Shown here piece by piece: positions 47,300 to 59,004 of a DNA stretch of 64,000 bases; positions within the stretch are counted from its first letter, which is position 1; every line of letters starts with the position of its first letter. Below the pieces are notes generated by a model, which saw only the letters and a program-made list of their open reading frames with translations, was not told where the DNA came from and ran no database searches. The stretch is from positions 1,364,001-1,428,000 of the forward strand of contig CM007989.1 in the NCBI GenBank assembly GCA_002189035.1. Direction: 5' to 3'. Origin of the DNA: Utricularia gibba (lineage: Eukaryota; Streptophyta; Magnoliopsida; Lamiales; Lentibulariaceae). Made by a program: the position numbers and the translations under genes.

Positions 47300-48545
47300 A
47301 TGGTGCGATGCAGCAACAACTTACTGGGGATACTCAACATTGTCACTCTCCTACTCTCGATTCCCATAATTGGAGGCGGGATATGGCTGTCACGGCAGGC
47401 GAACACCGAATGCGAGCGGTTTCTCCAGTGGCCGGTTATTGCTCTGGGGGTCTTTATTCTCATAGTTTCCATCGCTGGGATCGTGGGTTCATTTGGTAGA
47501 GTCAGTTGGCTTCTCTGGCTCTACGTACTGGTGATGTTCTTGTTGATTTTGTTGCTTATCTGCTTCACCATCTTCGCGTTTGTGGTCACGAATAGGGGAG
47601 CGGGGCAAGCGATTTCGGGAAGGGGGTATAAGGAGTACAGGCTAGGAGATTACTCCAATTGGTTGCAGAGAAGGGTTAATGAGAATTGGGGAAGAATTAG
47701 TAGTTGTTTGGAGCAGAGTAGGATATGCCAGAGTCTTGTTAATGCTGGATCAACACCGATTGAACAATTCTACACCTCACACCTCACTGCACTTCAGGTA
47801 TACAGATGGATCAAAGGTGGCTAAATCTTTATCATCTGGTTGAACTTTGAGATTTTCATTGTTGGTGGGTTTTTGTTGTGGAAAGGTTTTATGTTGTTTA
47901 CCCTTTGATGAGTTGTTGACGATCCCCTGGGGTTCAGGTAGCTGCTTCTTTGATCTCAATTATTGAGCAATGGTCACGTGTCTAGTGATAAAAGGAAAGC
48001 GATATGCTTTTTTTTTTCTACAATCTTTTGCTTCTTTTGTAAAGTTGATTGCTCTTTTTTGTGCTTCTTCGAATTATAAAGGTAGTTGCTGAATTTCAAG
48101 ATATGGATAATGCTTTCCAGCATGAAAGTACCTGCATTTACACTCTGGTGTTATGTCCTCCATACTTTCTATCATGTTTCTCATTGTTCTTTATGGTTTT
48201 CAGTCTGGATGTTGTAAGCCACCTGAAACTTGCGGCTTCACCTACGTGAGCCCGACCAACTGGACTCCCCCACAATTCTCCAACTCGACAAATCCTGATT
48301 GCACCACATGGAGAAATGACCCGGGCTTTCTCTGCTATGCCTGCAACTCGTGCAAGGCAGGTCTGCTGGATAACATCAAGAGTGACTGGAAGAGGGTCGC
48401 TGTTATCAACATCGTCTTCCTCGTCTTCCTCATCATCGTCTACTCAGTCGGCTGCTGCGCTTTCAGGAACAACAGGGAGGACAATGCATGGAAGAGTAGG
48501 TACCTTGAGGACCATACACACACACACACCCACCCATTCAGATGA
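47300..48545 (+). CDS. Tetraspanin (TET7/8-like)
   Basis: Four-pass membrane protein of plasma membrane and exosome microdomains; plant TET8 marks extracellular vesicles. Exons 47300..47797 and 48204..48545, 279 residues; the single intron sits just before the plant signature GCCKPP, as is typical. TM1 ~8-30 ([20 protein letters not shown]), TM2 ~44-64, TM3 ~69-95, large extracellular loop with [17 protein letters not shown] and further Cys ([18 protein letters not shown]), TM4 ~238-262 ([20 protein letters not shown]). The C-terminal tail [11 protein letters not shown] then runs into [10 protein letters not shown], encoded by an AC microsatellite, unlike the short basic tails of the family. 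The intron contains long T runs. Confidence 0.93.
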
Positions 48546-50083
48546 CTGATTCATGTGCCTTGAAACTGTGTTCGTCCACTTGTATAGCTTGTTGTTGGCC
48601 TTTGCTTTGTGTTTAGACATACACATGGTATGTGATTCGCACTTAGCACAAATGGACAAGTAATAAACCAATTCACCATTCTCTCAAATTCTCCATTTAT
48701 TGACAGCCCTGTTCTTTTTTGCTTAAATGCCACAGTCAATAAAATCACATTACTGCTTTGTTTCTGTGTCTTTAGTAATATTATTTGCCTTCACCGCCAT
48801 GGCTGCTGCTGCATCTCTGTTTGGATGGCCATCGGAGGTACATTACTGTATTTGAGGTTACTATCCTTCACATTCTATGCACTTGCCCTGTGTTCTCCAC
48901 ATGGGAGCCTGCACATTTCCAGTCTCTTTGTGTTGGTGTTCTTACACAAACATGCTGTACCTCAAGACATGGATACAGGGAAAATGGACAAATCCAGGGA
49001 AAATGGAGTCCTATTGTGTCTTTTGCCCCCGCCGGGGCTCACTTCCACCAGTTCGTGGTTTCATCAACGCAGGCGGCTGCCGGAGGATGTTCAACGGCTA
49101 GGATGCTGCCACGTGAACCTAAATAAATCCACAGTTAACAATTATGATATTCATTATTTCCACTCATGAGTAGTCAACTCTTTCAAAATTAATGTCGTGG
49201 ATGGTATCGTTTAGAAAATCATTTTTTAATAAGTTTTTTAAAAAATTAAAAGATATGATTTTTAACTTATTAGATTAAATTTTTTTTAAAAAAATTGATC
49301 TTATTTAAAACATCTTATGATTATAGAAGTGAGCAGACTAATTACTTTAAAATAAAGGATATACTCAAATATTTGAAAATCCATTGAACTCATCAAACTA
49401 ATTACTTTTTCATTTTTTATGATTGATATTATAAAAAATAATTTTAAAAAAATAAAAGCATATAAGTTATTTAATTTTAAAACACACCATCACACTGCAC
49501 GAGGGTATTGATTTTTCTGAGGGAAGAAATAGATTAAATTGTTTTTATTATTTATTATTGGGGGTTCGTGGAGTGTAGTCACATCGGAATTTGAATAGGG
49601 GGAAATCGGAATTGGAGTTCCTTTTGAATTTGCATTTGCAGGCTGCAGAGGCACAGTGCAGGGGCAGTTGCAGGGGGCAGAAGAGCCCCAGCAGCAAGAA
49701 GTAAATGCAAACAATGAATGCGGAGTCAGGCGAGTAGGAGCACTCCGACTCGGACCGGATACCGGGACTCGAACCCGGTCCAAACACCGCCCAATTCTCT
49801 CAAACCCTACTCGTTTCTGCGTTTAGCACACATTTAACTCCGAAATAAAATCCTAATTGGTGAAATTAATATCATTTTAGGGCCATGTTAGTGCATGAAT
49901 ATGATGTACGGCCTAGGGTTTAGGGGCATGTACTACAAAGACAGCTGCTATACGTTGAATTTCACACGCAAAAGGCTGAAAAAATATTAGAATTATTCTA
50001 AAAAAAGGACAAAAAAAAACCAGCGTCCGTCTCTCTATAAATGCTCCTCATTTGTTCTTCGGTTTCCTTATCACTCGTCTTCC

Positions 50084-50206
50084 ATGGAGCACCGCCACCC
50101 TGACTCCCCGGCGCCGGAGCGTGTGCCGGAAGATGATGTCATTCGACTGCCGCCGGAGACTGCATCCAAGACGGAGATTGGTATACTGCGGTGCTATCCT
50201 CATTGA
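50084..50206 (+). CDS. Orphan small ORF (40 aa) behind a TATA-like element
   Basis: ATG at 50084 opens a 40-residue Pro/Glu-rich frame (MEHRHPDSPAPERVPEDDVI...) ending TGA at 50204-50206. A TATAAAT element at 50036-50042 sits about 45 bases upstream, and the local GC rises. A GT at 50180 (GATTG|GTATAC) could instead be a donor, making this a first exon, but I could not find a matching downstream exon. No family recognised. Confidence 0.2.
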   Translation: MEHRHPDSPAPERVPEDDVIRLPPETASKTEIGILRCYPH

Positions 50207-51852
50207 GCTTATTCTTTTTTTTTATTTTATTTTCTTGACCTTGCAAGACTTTAAACGCACGTACTCTCATTTCATGTGCGTTTGTGATGTCTTGTTAGGT
50301 TTTTGTGTATATTTTTATCCTGTTCAAACCTCCCAACTTCTCCATTCTCGTCTATTCCTTCTGAGCTTGGGCATGTAATGCCTTCACCTTGTAACTCATC
50401 TTCGTTTATACAGTTAATTTTTGTGCATTTACTTTCTTGTGCTCTATTTTTTTTGTATGCATTCTGCACCGAAAAGACAGCGGTTCTTGGTTTCCCACTC
50501 TCGCCAACAGTAGCATGTAATAAGAAATTTGTATGACGTAATCATGATTAAGCGCATTCTAATTAAATTTTGTACTAAGCACCATTACGTGCGTAAGGCA
50601 TAATCGGAAAAGCTAGCCTCTAAACGTGATACTCGTCTCCCATGTACGGACAGTGATGTGTCCGAGAAGTTGGTGGAAAAATTACTGCGAAAAGTTACTT
50701 TCAACCGTAGAAATTTTTTAACTGATTTTGCCGTCTTTTTATTTTTTATTTTCTGGTAATTCGGTTCCGCTGTCTTGTTCACAAAGAGATGGGCGCAGCG
50801 TTGCGGGCCGTTGAGTGGTCATAAGTATCAAGTGCGAATGTGCGGGCTCGGTCCAGTAGTTTAATTGAGCCCAGTGAAACACATAAATTGGGCCTTGTCC
50901 GTTACGGCCTACTAACGTTACAATATAATAATAAAAACCAAGTACTTTAAAAGAATATAATTTAAATTTTAATCCAATATAATTGTTATACATTAAAAAA
51001 GAAAATGGGAAACTTGTCATTTACCCTAAATAAACACAAATTTTTCAATTTTTAATATCTTTTTTCAAATGTTTAACATATTTAAAACCAATTATATAAT
51101 AAATATGTTTTTGAAGTTGTTTGATTTTTATTTTTGTACTAATTAAAATTATATCTCTAGTATTTGTAAAATTTCAAAGAAATATAAATTCTCATTTTAA
51201 TCAAAATAAAAACGAAAATGGGTTGGTACTTGTAAAGTTTAGGACAATATGAATCTGTCATAAATTTGTAAAAGGAGAAATAATTCGATTTAATGATGAG
51301 ATAGAGACGTGCCTCCTAGTTGATATAATAATAATAATTAATATTATTATGAAAAAAACGGATTCGAAAACGCTAATAGTTATTTAAAAAATAAATAAAT
51401 GACATCTAAGAAGTAGCTTCTACAGTCCATTTGGTAACTTACGTTTTTAACCTCGTCCCTCTTTTAAGGAGGTTTGGAAATCAAGTGTGTCTGAACATGT
51501 TTGCTTGGATTAAATACTTTCTCCAGCCTTGCCGACAACCCTTTTTTCTATTATTCAAGAAAAAAAAAAGAAATTGGACCACTTTGTTTTTTTAAAGATA
51601 ATGTACTATAATAATAATATATAATAAACCCGAGACATGTCCGGATGCAATGAAGAGTCGACACGAGGATTTAATGTGCTGGGGATTTAAATGAAGTGGG
51701 ACAATCGGAAGCCAATGGCAACACGTGCACGGTTGCGCCACGACACATCCTAGCCGTCCGTTACCAATTATTAAATAAATATTATGTTAAAAAATCCTTT
51801 CCATAGTTATTCCAGTAATATTAAATTGTGGACAGGGCAGAGGGCACCCCAT

Positions 51853-51880
51853 GTGGGTGTGGGTGTGGGTGTGTGTGTGT
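51853..51880. repeat. GTGGGT/GT microsatellite
   Basis: Imperfect GTGGGT units pass into GTGTGT. Intergenic. Confidence 0.9.
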
Positions 51881-52366
51881 CAACACCCTTATTTTTATAT
51901 TGTAAAATATATCCTTTTTAAAAATAGTTATAAAAGTGATCGTAATTATTATTTAAAATCAAATGAATAATAAATATTTCAAATAATTTAAATTGACATA
52001 AGTATATAAATTAAAAAATAAAAGTAATTAGTAAAACTTTGTTATTTTTGGGTGTTTCCATTTAAGTACTTTCTTGTTTAAGAAATTGAAATGGTACGGG
52101 TCCCACAACTGGAAAAATATTAAAATAATCAAGATCTTTTTGGACAGTCAAAATTTTGTCACGGACAACGGATGTTGCCCACATAATTATATTCCGTTAG
52201 GTGATTTATTCTCTTCATAAAATAAATGTTGAAATATTAAATTCCGAAAACCAAAAAAAAAGTATGTGAATTTTCTTTTTGGCATTTTATGTTCCTCAAT
52301 GTAAATATTTACACATTTACCCCATATAAACCCGAAATACAACTTTTTACCATGGACATCAACACC

Positions 52367-55300
52367 CTACACCAAGATGCTCTTGGGCAACCAATCGGCG
52401 TTGCCCTTCATCTTCCCTCGGTTGCAACAATCCGATTCCACCACAAGGCGGACTACCGTGCTGCTCCGATCAGCGATCGGCGGTAGCTGCGACTTGAGCT
52501 CTTCGAAGCTCGGCTTGACGACGCTGTCGATCCATTTGTCTAGACTTGTTCTGTCATGCCATATCCCACCGAGGATCTTCTCTAGCACATCATCTCCGAT
52601 TTCGATCGACAGCTTCTCGTCCATTACCGTAGAGAACTCCACGGATATCCTCCGCCTGATCTCGCGTCGAACAGATGCGGATTCCACCGGCTTGAATACG
52701 ATTGATTCATCCATATGTTTGGCTAACTCTTGTGGCACGGATGTGATGAAATGCGCTTCTGGAGGGTCGGGTTCATCGTCTTGATCGACTGTTACTTCAC
52801 TGGAGTTGAAAGACCCATCTGTTCTGTCATCCTCTGTGCAAGAACCTGCTGCAAGATTGAGATCCAACAGGATGCTCGCCTCCGTCCCCATCCCCGTTTC
52901 TTTTCTTCGCGTTTGTGGCCTCTCCTCGTCTAGCGTCCAGCTTGGTCTCCGTTTGGCTCCCTTGTCTCTCAAAATTAGTCCCAACTGCCAACTCCCACCG
53001 GCCACTGTGGCTAATCTTTTCTCATCAACAAATTGGCCTCCTCGCAGGGCTTCTTGGTCCAATGTCGACCAGTCGCCGGTGACGATGACGATGGCATTTC
53101 CGAGGCCAACTTCACGGCCATGAGAGTCCACAAGCCTGCCCCGTTCCGTTGCTCGTTTGATGCTCCCACGAACCAGTATGTCCGCTTCGTCTATGTCCTC
53201 TAGCATGATCACTGAAAAGGGATTCTTTCGAACCGCCTCTGCTATACGATCGATCGCCGTCTTCCCACGAAAATTGGTCTCAATTTCCTCCTCATCTCTT
53301 CTCTTGCCAAGAGATATCACAATGGGGCTCGTCCCACAAATCTGCTGTGACACGACTGACGCCATCTTCTTCTTGCCAACTCGTTCTGGGCCCGTGAAGA
53401 GGAGCCACGCATCACCTCGTGAAACGCCTCCCTGTATCTTTTCACTCTGCCCGAATCTGAACCGCGTGATCGCGGATGCGACTGCTGTGGCAGCTTGCGG
53501 TTGCCACCATGCATTCTCCATTAGCTTTTTGTGCAGTTTCTTGTAAGCCTCTGCATCCAAGTCATTGACAAACTTACCCAGATGCTTGGTTTGCGATTCA
53601 GAGGAGATGCAGCCCAAGAAATCTGCCGTGCAATCTTCGCCACGGCTGTCATTTACGACACTGGAGCTTTTCCTTCCCAGAGCAAGCTCTGTTCCCACAG
53701 GACACTCAGCAGGGCTACTGAAGGGACTCACATTCAACTGCGGAGCTCCACCAAGCGGCCTTGCTTCCGGCTTCATCTGGAAAGGTGAACTTAGAAGCAA
53801 GTTTGGACTCCAGGATCCCTTCGTGGACGGAGCAGGAAGGCTGGTCTTATGCATGCCTGAATTTCTGTGGAAGTCAGGATGAAGATGCAAACATGTGTCC
53901 CTCCATCTCTTCTGCAAATCCTGAACCTTTTGATTCCACACCAACTCCTGATGTTTACCCTGAGAAGAATGTAAAAGCAGTACTCTGTTTAACATATACA
54001 CAGCAACAGCTTCAATGTTCATAATTGAATCATACCCCCATTGCATCCATTGATTTGGCATCAAATGTAGCAGATTTCAGCCACTGTGGTAGTGTTGGCC
54101 TCGACGACGCCTCTTCTCTTGATTCGAAAATGGACTTTTCATGTTCCTTTAGCTTCTTAATTTCCTTTTCGTAGCTTTCAGTGCACTGAGGGCAAAAATT
54201 GGATCTTTGAGTTTTAGGATGCCCATTTCCCCAAGCAGGCATCGTTGGAGTGGTCTTCAACGAGTTCAGAGACTCCAATGGACTGCTCACTGGTGTTGCA
54301 AGCCTTTGAAACAAACAGTCAGAAAACAGCAGAGGATCAACACAAGTTCAGAGATATTGCTACTTTGTGGGATGATACTTGGCGAATTTGAACAAAAACA
54401 GGTGCTACCTTGAGAACGTTAATTGACGAGGCGATCTGGAAGCAATAGGAACAGGTTGCAAATCCCAGTCAGCTTCCATGGTGGAATGATGAACTTGGCA
54501 TCTCAAATAAGTTTCACAAGTTGCAGTGGCGATGAGCCAAACACCGTTGCCGCCCTGATCTCCACCGCTGAACTTTTTGAGTAGTTTTGTCAATTCTGCC
54601 ACCGCCGCCTTTCCTGTTTCCGATGCCACCTGCTGTGTCGGCACCGTGGCTCCGGGAGGATGGTCCACAAACAACTTGAGATCACCCAAATCAAGAATCA
54701 CACTTCCAGATTTGAGCTTACTCTCAATTGAACCTCCAAGTTCTGCAATCTTGTTTGCCAGCTGATTATTGTCAAATGGAAGCTCTTTCTCTAAAGATAG
54801 CACCTGAAGATTTCTGAAAACCCCCCAATTGCTTCCTGTTCTTTGTCCGAAATTTTTCTCAGTATCTCTTTCACCACAATCTCAGGCTCTGAATCCCCAA
54901 CCAACACGGGGTTCTTTTTCTTGATTCTTCCCATTATCTCCAACACCTTTTTCACATCTTCCCCTTGTTGATTCTTGATCATTCCAGAGACCCCTTGTTG
55001 CAGCCGTGGGTTGAGATACATATTCCGATTGGGTACGGCTGTAACCATCGTCGGCGGCGACAATAACTGAATCGGGTTGGGGATAACTCGCGGTGGTCCA
55101 ATTCCCGCAAAAGCGTCATTTCCACCGGCCAAATGATGCTGATGGTGGTGCGTGTTGGCACTTGAATTATTCAACGATTGCTCGATGCTGGCTTTCACGG
55201 CTGGGCTCGAAAAACTGGCTTCTCTCATCACACGGCTGACGCTGGGATCATCAAGAATCGAAATAATCAGCTGTTCAAGCTCCACTTTGACAGCTAAAAG

Positions 55301-55675
55301 AGGCTGCTGCTGCTGCTCCGGGCACCCACGTCGCTGATGCGCCTGCGCCCGTTTCAAAGCCGCCATAAGCGCGTTTGATATAGGAGGCTCTGCCGTCGTC
55401 GCCGCCGCGTTCTGGGCTGTCGGCAGTCGGTCAAGAGCTACACTAAAACAGAGCTCCAAAGCGCGGCACTGAAGTGGATGACTCGAATTCGGATGGGAAC
55501 GGATACAGGCCTGCCGTAAATACCCCGTCGGCGAAGCCAACAAGGTGGCCGCCACATGTAACGGCGTCGTCTGACCATGATTCCGCCGGCCAGCCTCCGC
55601 GATTGATTGATTCAAAACAGCCGCAGCTTCCTCAGTCAAGGTCTGCTGAACAGTGCTCAAACTCCCAGCTCTCAT
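52367..55675 (-). CDS. SMAX1: SMAX1 (SUPPRESSOR OF MAX2 1), ClpB-like repressor of karrikin/KL signalling (one-base frameshift)
   Basis: Nuclear co-repressor degraded through KAI2-MAX2. Exons complement(52367..53959, 54036..54303, 54409..55675), 1042 residues after correction. The Clp-N double repeat starts [20 protein letters not shown] and includes [17 protein letters not shown] and [20 protein letters not shown]. The D1-like region has [12 protein letters not shown]. The D2 region has the P-loop [10 protein letters not shown], the [13 protein letters not shown] segment carrying the RGKT degron motif needed for hormone-triggered turnover, and [11 protein letters not shown]. The EAR motif LLDLNLAAG follows. 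[12 protein letters not shown] is a family block. One base is missing in the C6 run at 54821-54826, splitting the first exon after EAIGG. The two introns are where SMXL genes have theirs. SMAX1 is preferred over SMXL6-8 from the N-terminus and overall layout. Confidence 0.95.
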
Positions 55676-58600
55676 ATCCCTCAAATGGATTCCCGACACT
55701 GAAATCAGCAACCGTAGAACCAATCCGAAATTAAAAAAAAAAAGTCAAACAAAAAATCCCAACCTCCGCAAGAACGCAACACCAGATTCCGATTCAACTC
55801 CGACTCTCAACCAGGGCGCGATTTTTAACCTAAATTCCCACTGTTGTTCAACAATCAACACAGAAACCCCTCCCCAAACCTTTTCAGAAATGCCCACTTT
55901 TCTTCTCTCTTATGATTCAGCCTCCAGATGTATCCGACCAAAAAGCTGAACCCGAAAAAATCAGCACACGCTCTGCTGCTACTGCTTCTTCAAGTCTTCA
56001 CAAACAATCCCTTTACTTTCTCTCTCAAGAAACCACTCCACTTCTCCCTCCCTCCCTCTGCACCCTACGAGGAGATAGATGATGACATCAAAACAAATGA
56101 AGGTAAATACAAAACGATGCATTTTCTTTTCATTTATAAATAATAAAAAAACCAAGTGAATTAAAGAGACGGTGATAGGCATTGGCTTCATTAATTTCTA
56201 CTTTTACTTTACCTAATTTACCGAAGCTTTTTAACTATACTTCTACCTAACACCTAACATGCTACGCCACCGCTCCTCCACTCAACATCACCTCAAAAAT
56301 TCTATTTTAAGTATTTTATTTCATAAATCTCAAATCTTATGTTATAAAATTCATCATTTTCAATACTAAATTTTTGTCGAAAAAGACTCTTACAAGACAC
56401 GAACCGCTTTGAGATAATTCTTCACGTGGGAATTGACACGTGCACAATTACCCAGGTTCACCCATGCCCCGGCTATTGAGGGGGGTTTCCACGCCGCACC
56501 GTGTCCGCCACCGGACACGTAAACTTTCCTTTTTCACCACCCAATAATATAAACACGTTTTTTACAATATTAGCTATTTTTAGCTCGAACCTATTTTTCT
56601 GCTAAATTTCGTTATTATAGTAAATTTTCAATAATTTACAGTTCGGGACACAAACTGCCCCGGTTGAGCAGTCAACGACACTGCCATCGAAGGCCAGTTG
56701 TATTATTATATGTTTAGTGCGAATAGTTTTATATTGTAATTGGCTGCAAATAATTGTTTCCGCGAGGCAGCATGTGGGTCAATGGAGTTTATTCTTCTGA
56801 CCCGGGGGGGGGGGGGGGGGGGTCTTGTTTTTTTTACCGCAGTGAAAAGGCATGTAACTGGGTGTCGGTGAAAGTAAATTACCTCCCATTCCATTCCATG
56901 CCACACGTAGAGCTTCTAGAATTGATTTGTCCGAAAGCCAGAGTGGGTGTCGGTATATCTGCAGCATCCCACTTGCGTGCTATTACTACTGCGATTTAAT
57001 GAAAATGAAATAAAGTAAAAAGACGTTTTTATACCAAGTGGGTCGGGTAATATAAATAAGATGGACGTTGATTCATGGACAAAGGTATTTTTGGTTTTCC
57101 TTCATTTTAATTTCTAATTTTTAACTACATTATTTATAATACCGTTGAAAAATGAATTACGTTTATTGAAGTAGTAGTATACTTGAAAAATTATTTATGC
57201 TTATTTAATATTTCAAATTGAGAATCACCAATTCATTGTCATGCACGGAGTACGGCAAACCCACACCCCGGATTCGCAAGTATATTGTTTTTTATTTTTA
57301 ATTTAATATTTTAATCAATAGTTTTAATAATAAATATTTATTTAATTAATTAACTAATAAAAAATTAACTCATTTATTTGATTTTTTCATATTTTTATTT
57401 ATCTTATTATATATCAATAATCATTGTTTTCTATCATTCAAAGTCGGATGATCGTTCTTCATCAGTCATTACTTTTTTTTGTATGAATTTTTAATTTTTT
57501 ATGTTTTATTTGATTTTATTTTTTATAGAATTTTGAACAATAAAATTTCAATTTTTATTACTTTTTAACTAATATTTTTTAAAAATAATTTAAATATTAT
57601 AAATTAAAATTACTTTGACGTATCCATAATTTTTAAATGGATGTAAAGGAATCCATGCACTCCATACCTATATATCCTATATTTAAAATCAAATACGTGT
57701 TTTTTTTTCTAAAGTCAAAATAATCCAAGCTGAATTACAGTAGGCAGCAGTGGAGGGACAAGAGACAGGTTGTGTCACGCGGGCGACCTCGAGAACCTTC
57801 CAGAGAGCCGTGTTTGGGTTTTAGGGTTCCAACTTTTTCCCATGCGCCTGCCCATAACAACCAGAATCTCGTCTCCTCTCTGCCATCGCACGCATAATTG
57901 CCCTTCCTTTAACCCCAAGGACACGGACACGCCACGCGACTCGCCGCGGACCCGCCTCTTTTCTAACCTCCAGCCACCGCCACTCAAACTGAATACCTCC
58001 AAATTTTATTACACGATTCATTTGTTAATATTGCATTTAATTAATCATATATAAAATTATATTTGGCAAATAGGTATGTATTTAAAATAGATCGAACCCA
58101 AAAAAATAATAATAATTCGTCTACAAATGTTATACGAAAATCATGTACGTATTTTATACCATACATGCACACATATGTACGATAAGATGGCGATAGTGGG
58201 AGAATTTTAATTACTGGGGTGGGTGACTTTCGTAAGATTCGCGACTTTATGCAAAATGAAATGCGCTTTCTCTTTAAAAGTAGGACATCGCATCATCATC
58301 ATCATCTCTTCCATTTCGCCTTTCCCGCAAGCACGCTTTCTCTTGTCTTTTTGGTCTTGCCCATACCCCTGCCCTGTCCTGCCCCGCAATTATTTTTATT
58401 CTTTTTTCAACTTTTTTATTCATTAAAATATTTTAAACCGCATGCGCAATAAATCATCCACTTGAATGAAGTGGTTGATGAGATTGAAGATAAAAATGCC
58501 TGTTTGTATTTATACAGCGGTTGTAAGTGTCCCTTGCTCTTCAATGCTGTGGTTCTGTGGGGTGTTGTCACGTGTGTCATTCTTGGGCCTAATGAATTGT

Positions 58601-59004
58601 TCGTGACGGCCCAAGACTTGATCTCTCCTTCATCTGCTCTCCCTGCCCACGTGTGTATGTATTTCTGTTTCCTTCAGCTCATCAAGGAGCTCAACATTGA
58701 GGAGGAAAAGAGGGCATCAAATCAAATATTTTCGTATTTGCTCAACACTTTTTGACACGTGTGGGCGGGATGGGATTTGGATACTGCAGGCCCAAAGAGG
58801 ATTGAAGTTGGGCCGACACTACGGCCCAACAAGAGGACGTGTGCGTACGGCCATGTCAAGAAAAGAGCCTTGAAAAGCGGAATCTTGGCGCTGGACTGCA
58901 TCAAGCAGGACGAAACACAACGTGCTGAAAGAGAGGGGGAATGCGTGAGAAATTATGGGCCAATGTGAGCAAAGTGGAGGACTGGAGGAGGGTGTTGGAG
59001 AAAC
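55676..59004. other. Intergenic: SMAX1 promoter and sialidase 3' flank
   Basis: 3.3 kb. The first ~450 bases upstream of SMAX1 are pyrimidine-rich leader. 56140-56400 and 57080-57700 are AT-rich. A 19-G run lies at 56804-56822. A GC-rich patch at 57770-57970 has an HSE-like GAACCTTCCAGAG (57793-57805) but no recognisable gene. The last coding exon of the sialidase-like gene must fall somewhere in 58450-59000 but I could not place it. Confidence 0.45.
56804..56822. repeat. Run of 19 G
   Basis: Uninterrupted G19 preceded by CCC and followed shortly by a T8 run. It is intergenic, and its length is likely uncertain in any read type. Confidence 0.9.

Larger units (their letters stand above)
48546..52366. 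other. Large intergenic region (3.8 kb)
   Basis: Between the tetraspanin and SMAX1 3' end. 49150-49480 and 50930-51350 are strongly AT-rich. A pol III B-box-like hairpin is at 49757-49780 (rejected as tRNA). A 40-codon frame with a TATA-like element stands at 50034-50206. A (GTGGGT)/(GT) repeat lies at 51853-51880. Open frames at 48785-49169 and 50052-50378 have no recognisable domain. No transposon termini or coding relics identified. Confidence 0.45.

Noticed and set aside
48785-49169. Overlapping 74-114-codon ORFs after the tetraspanin
   Set aside because: Three frames are open at once with no recognisable content; no splice or start support.
49720-49800. Possible minus-strand tRNA at the B-box hairpin
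   Set aside because: Only the T arm is present; the acceptor halves do not pair and there is no anticodon arm.
57770-58054. 94-codon ORF in a GC-rich patch
   Set aside because: Overlaps similar-length frames on the other strand and has no domain; the openness follows base composition.
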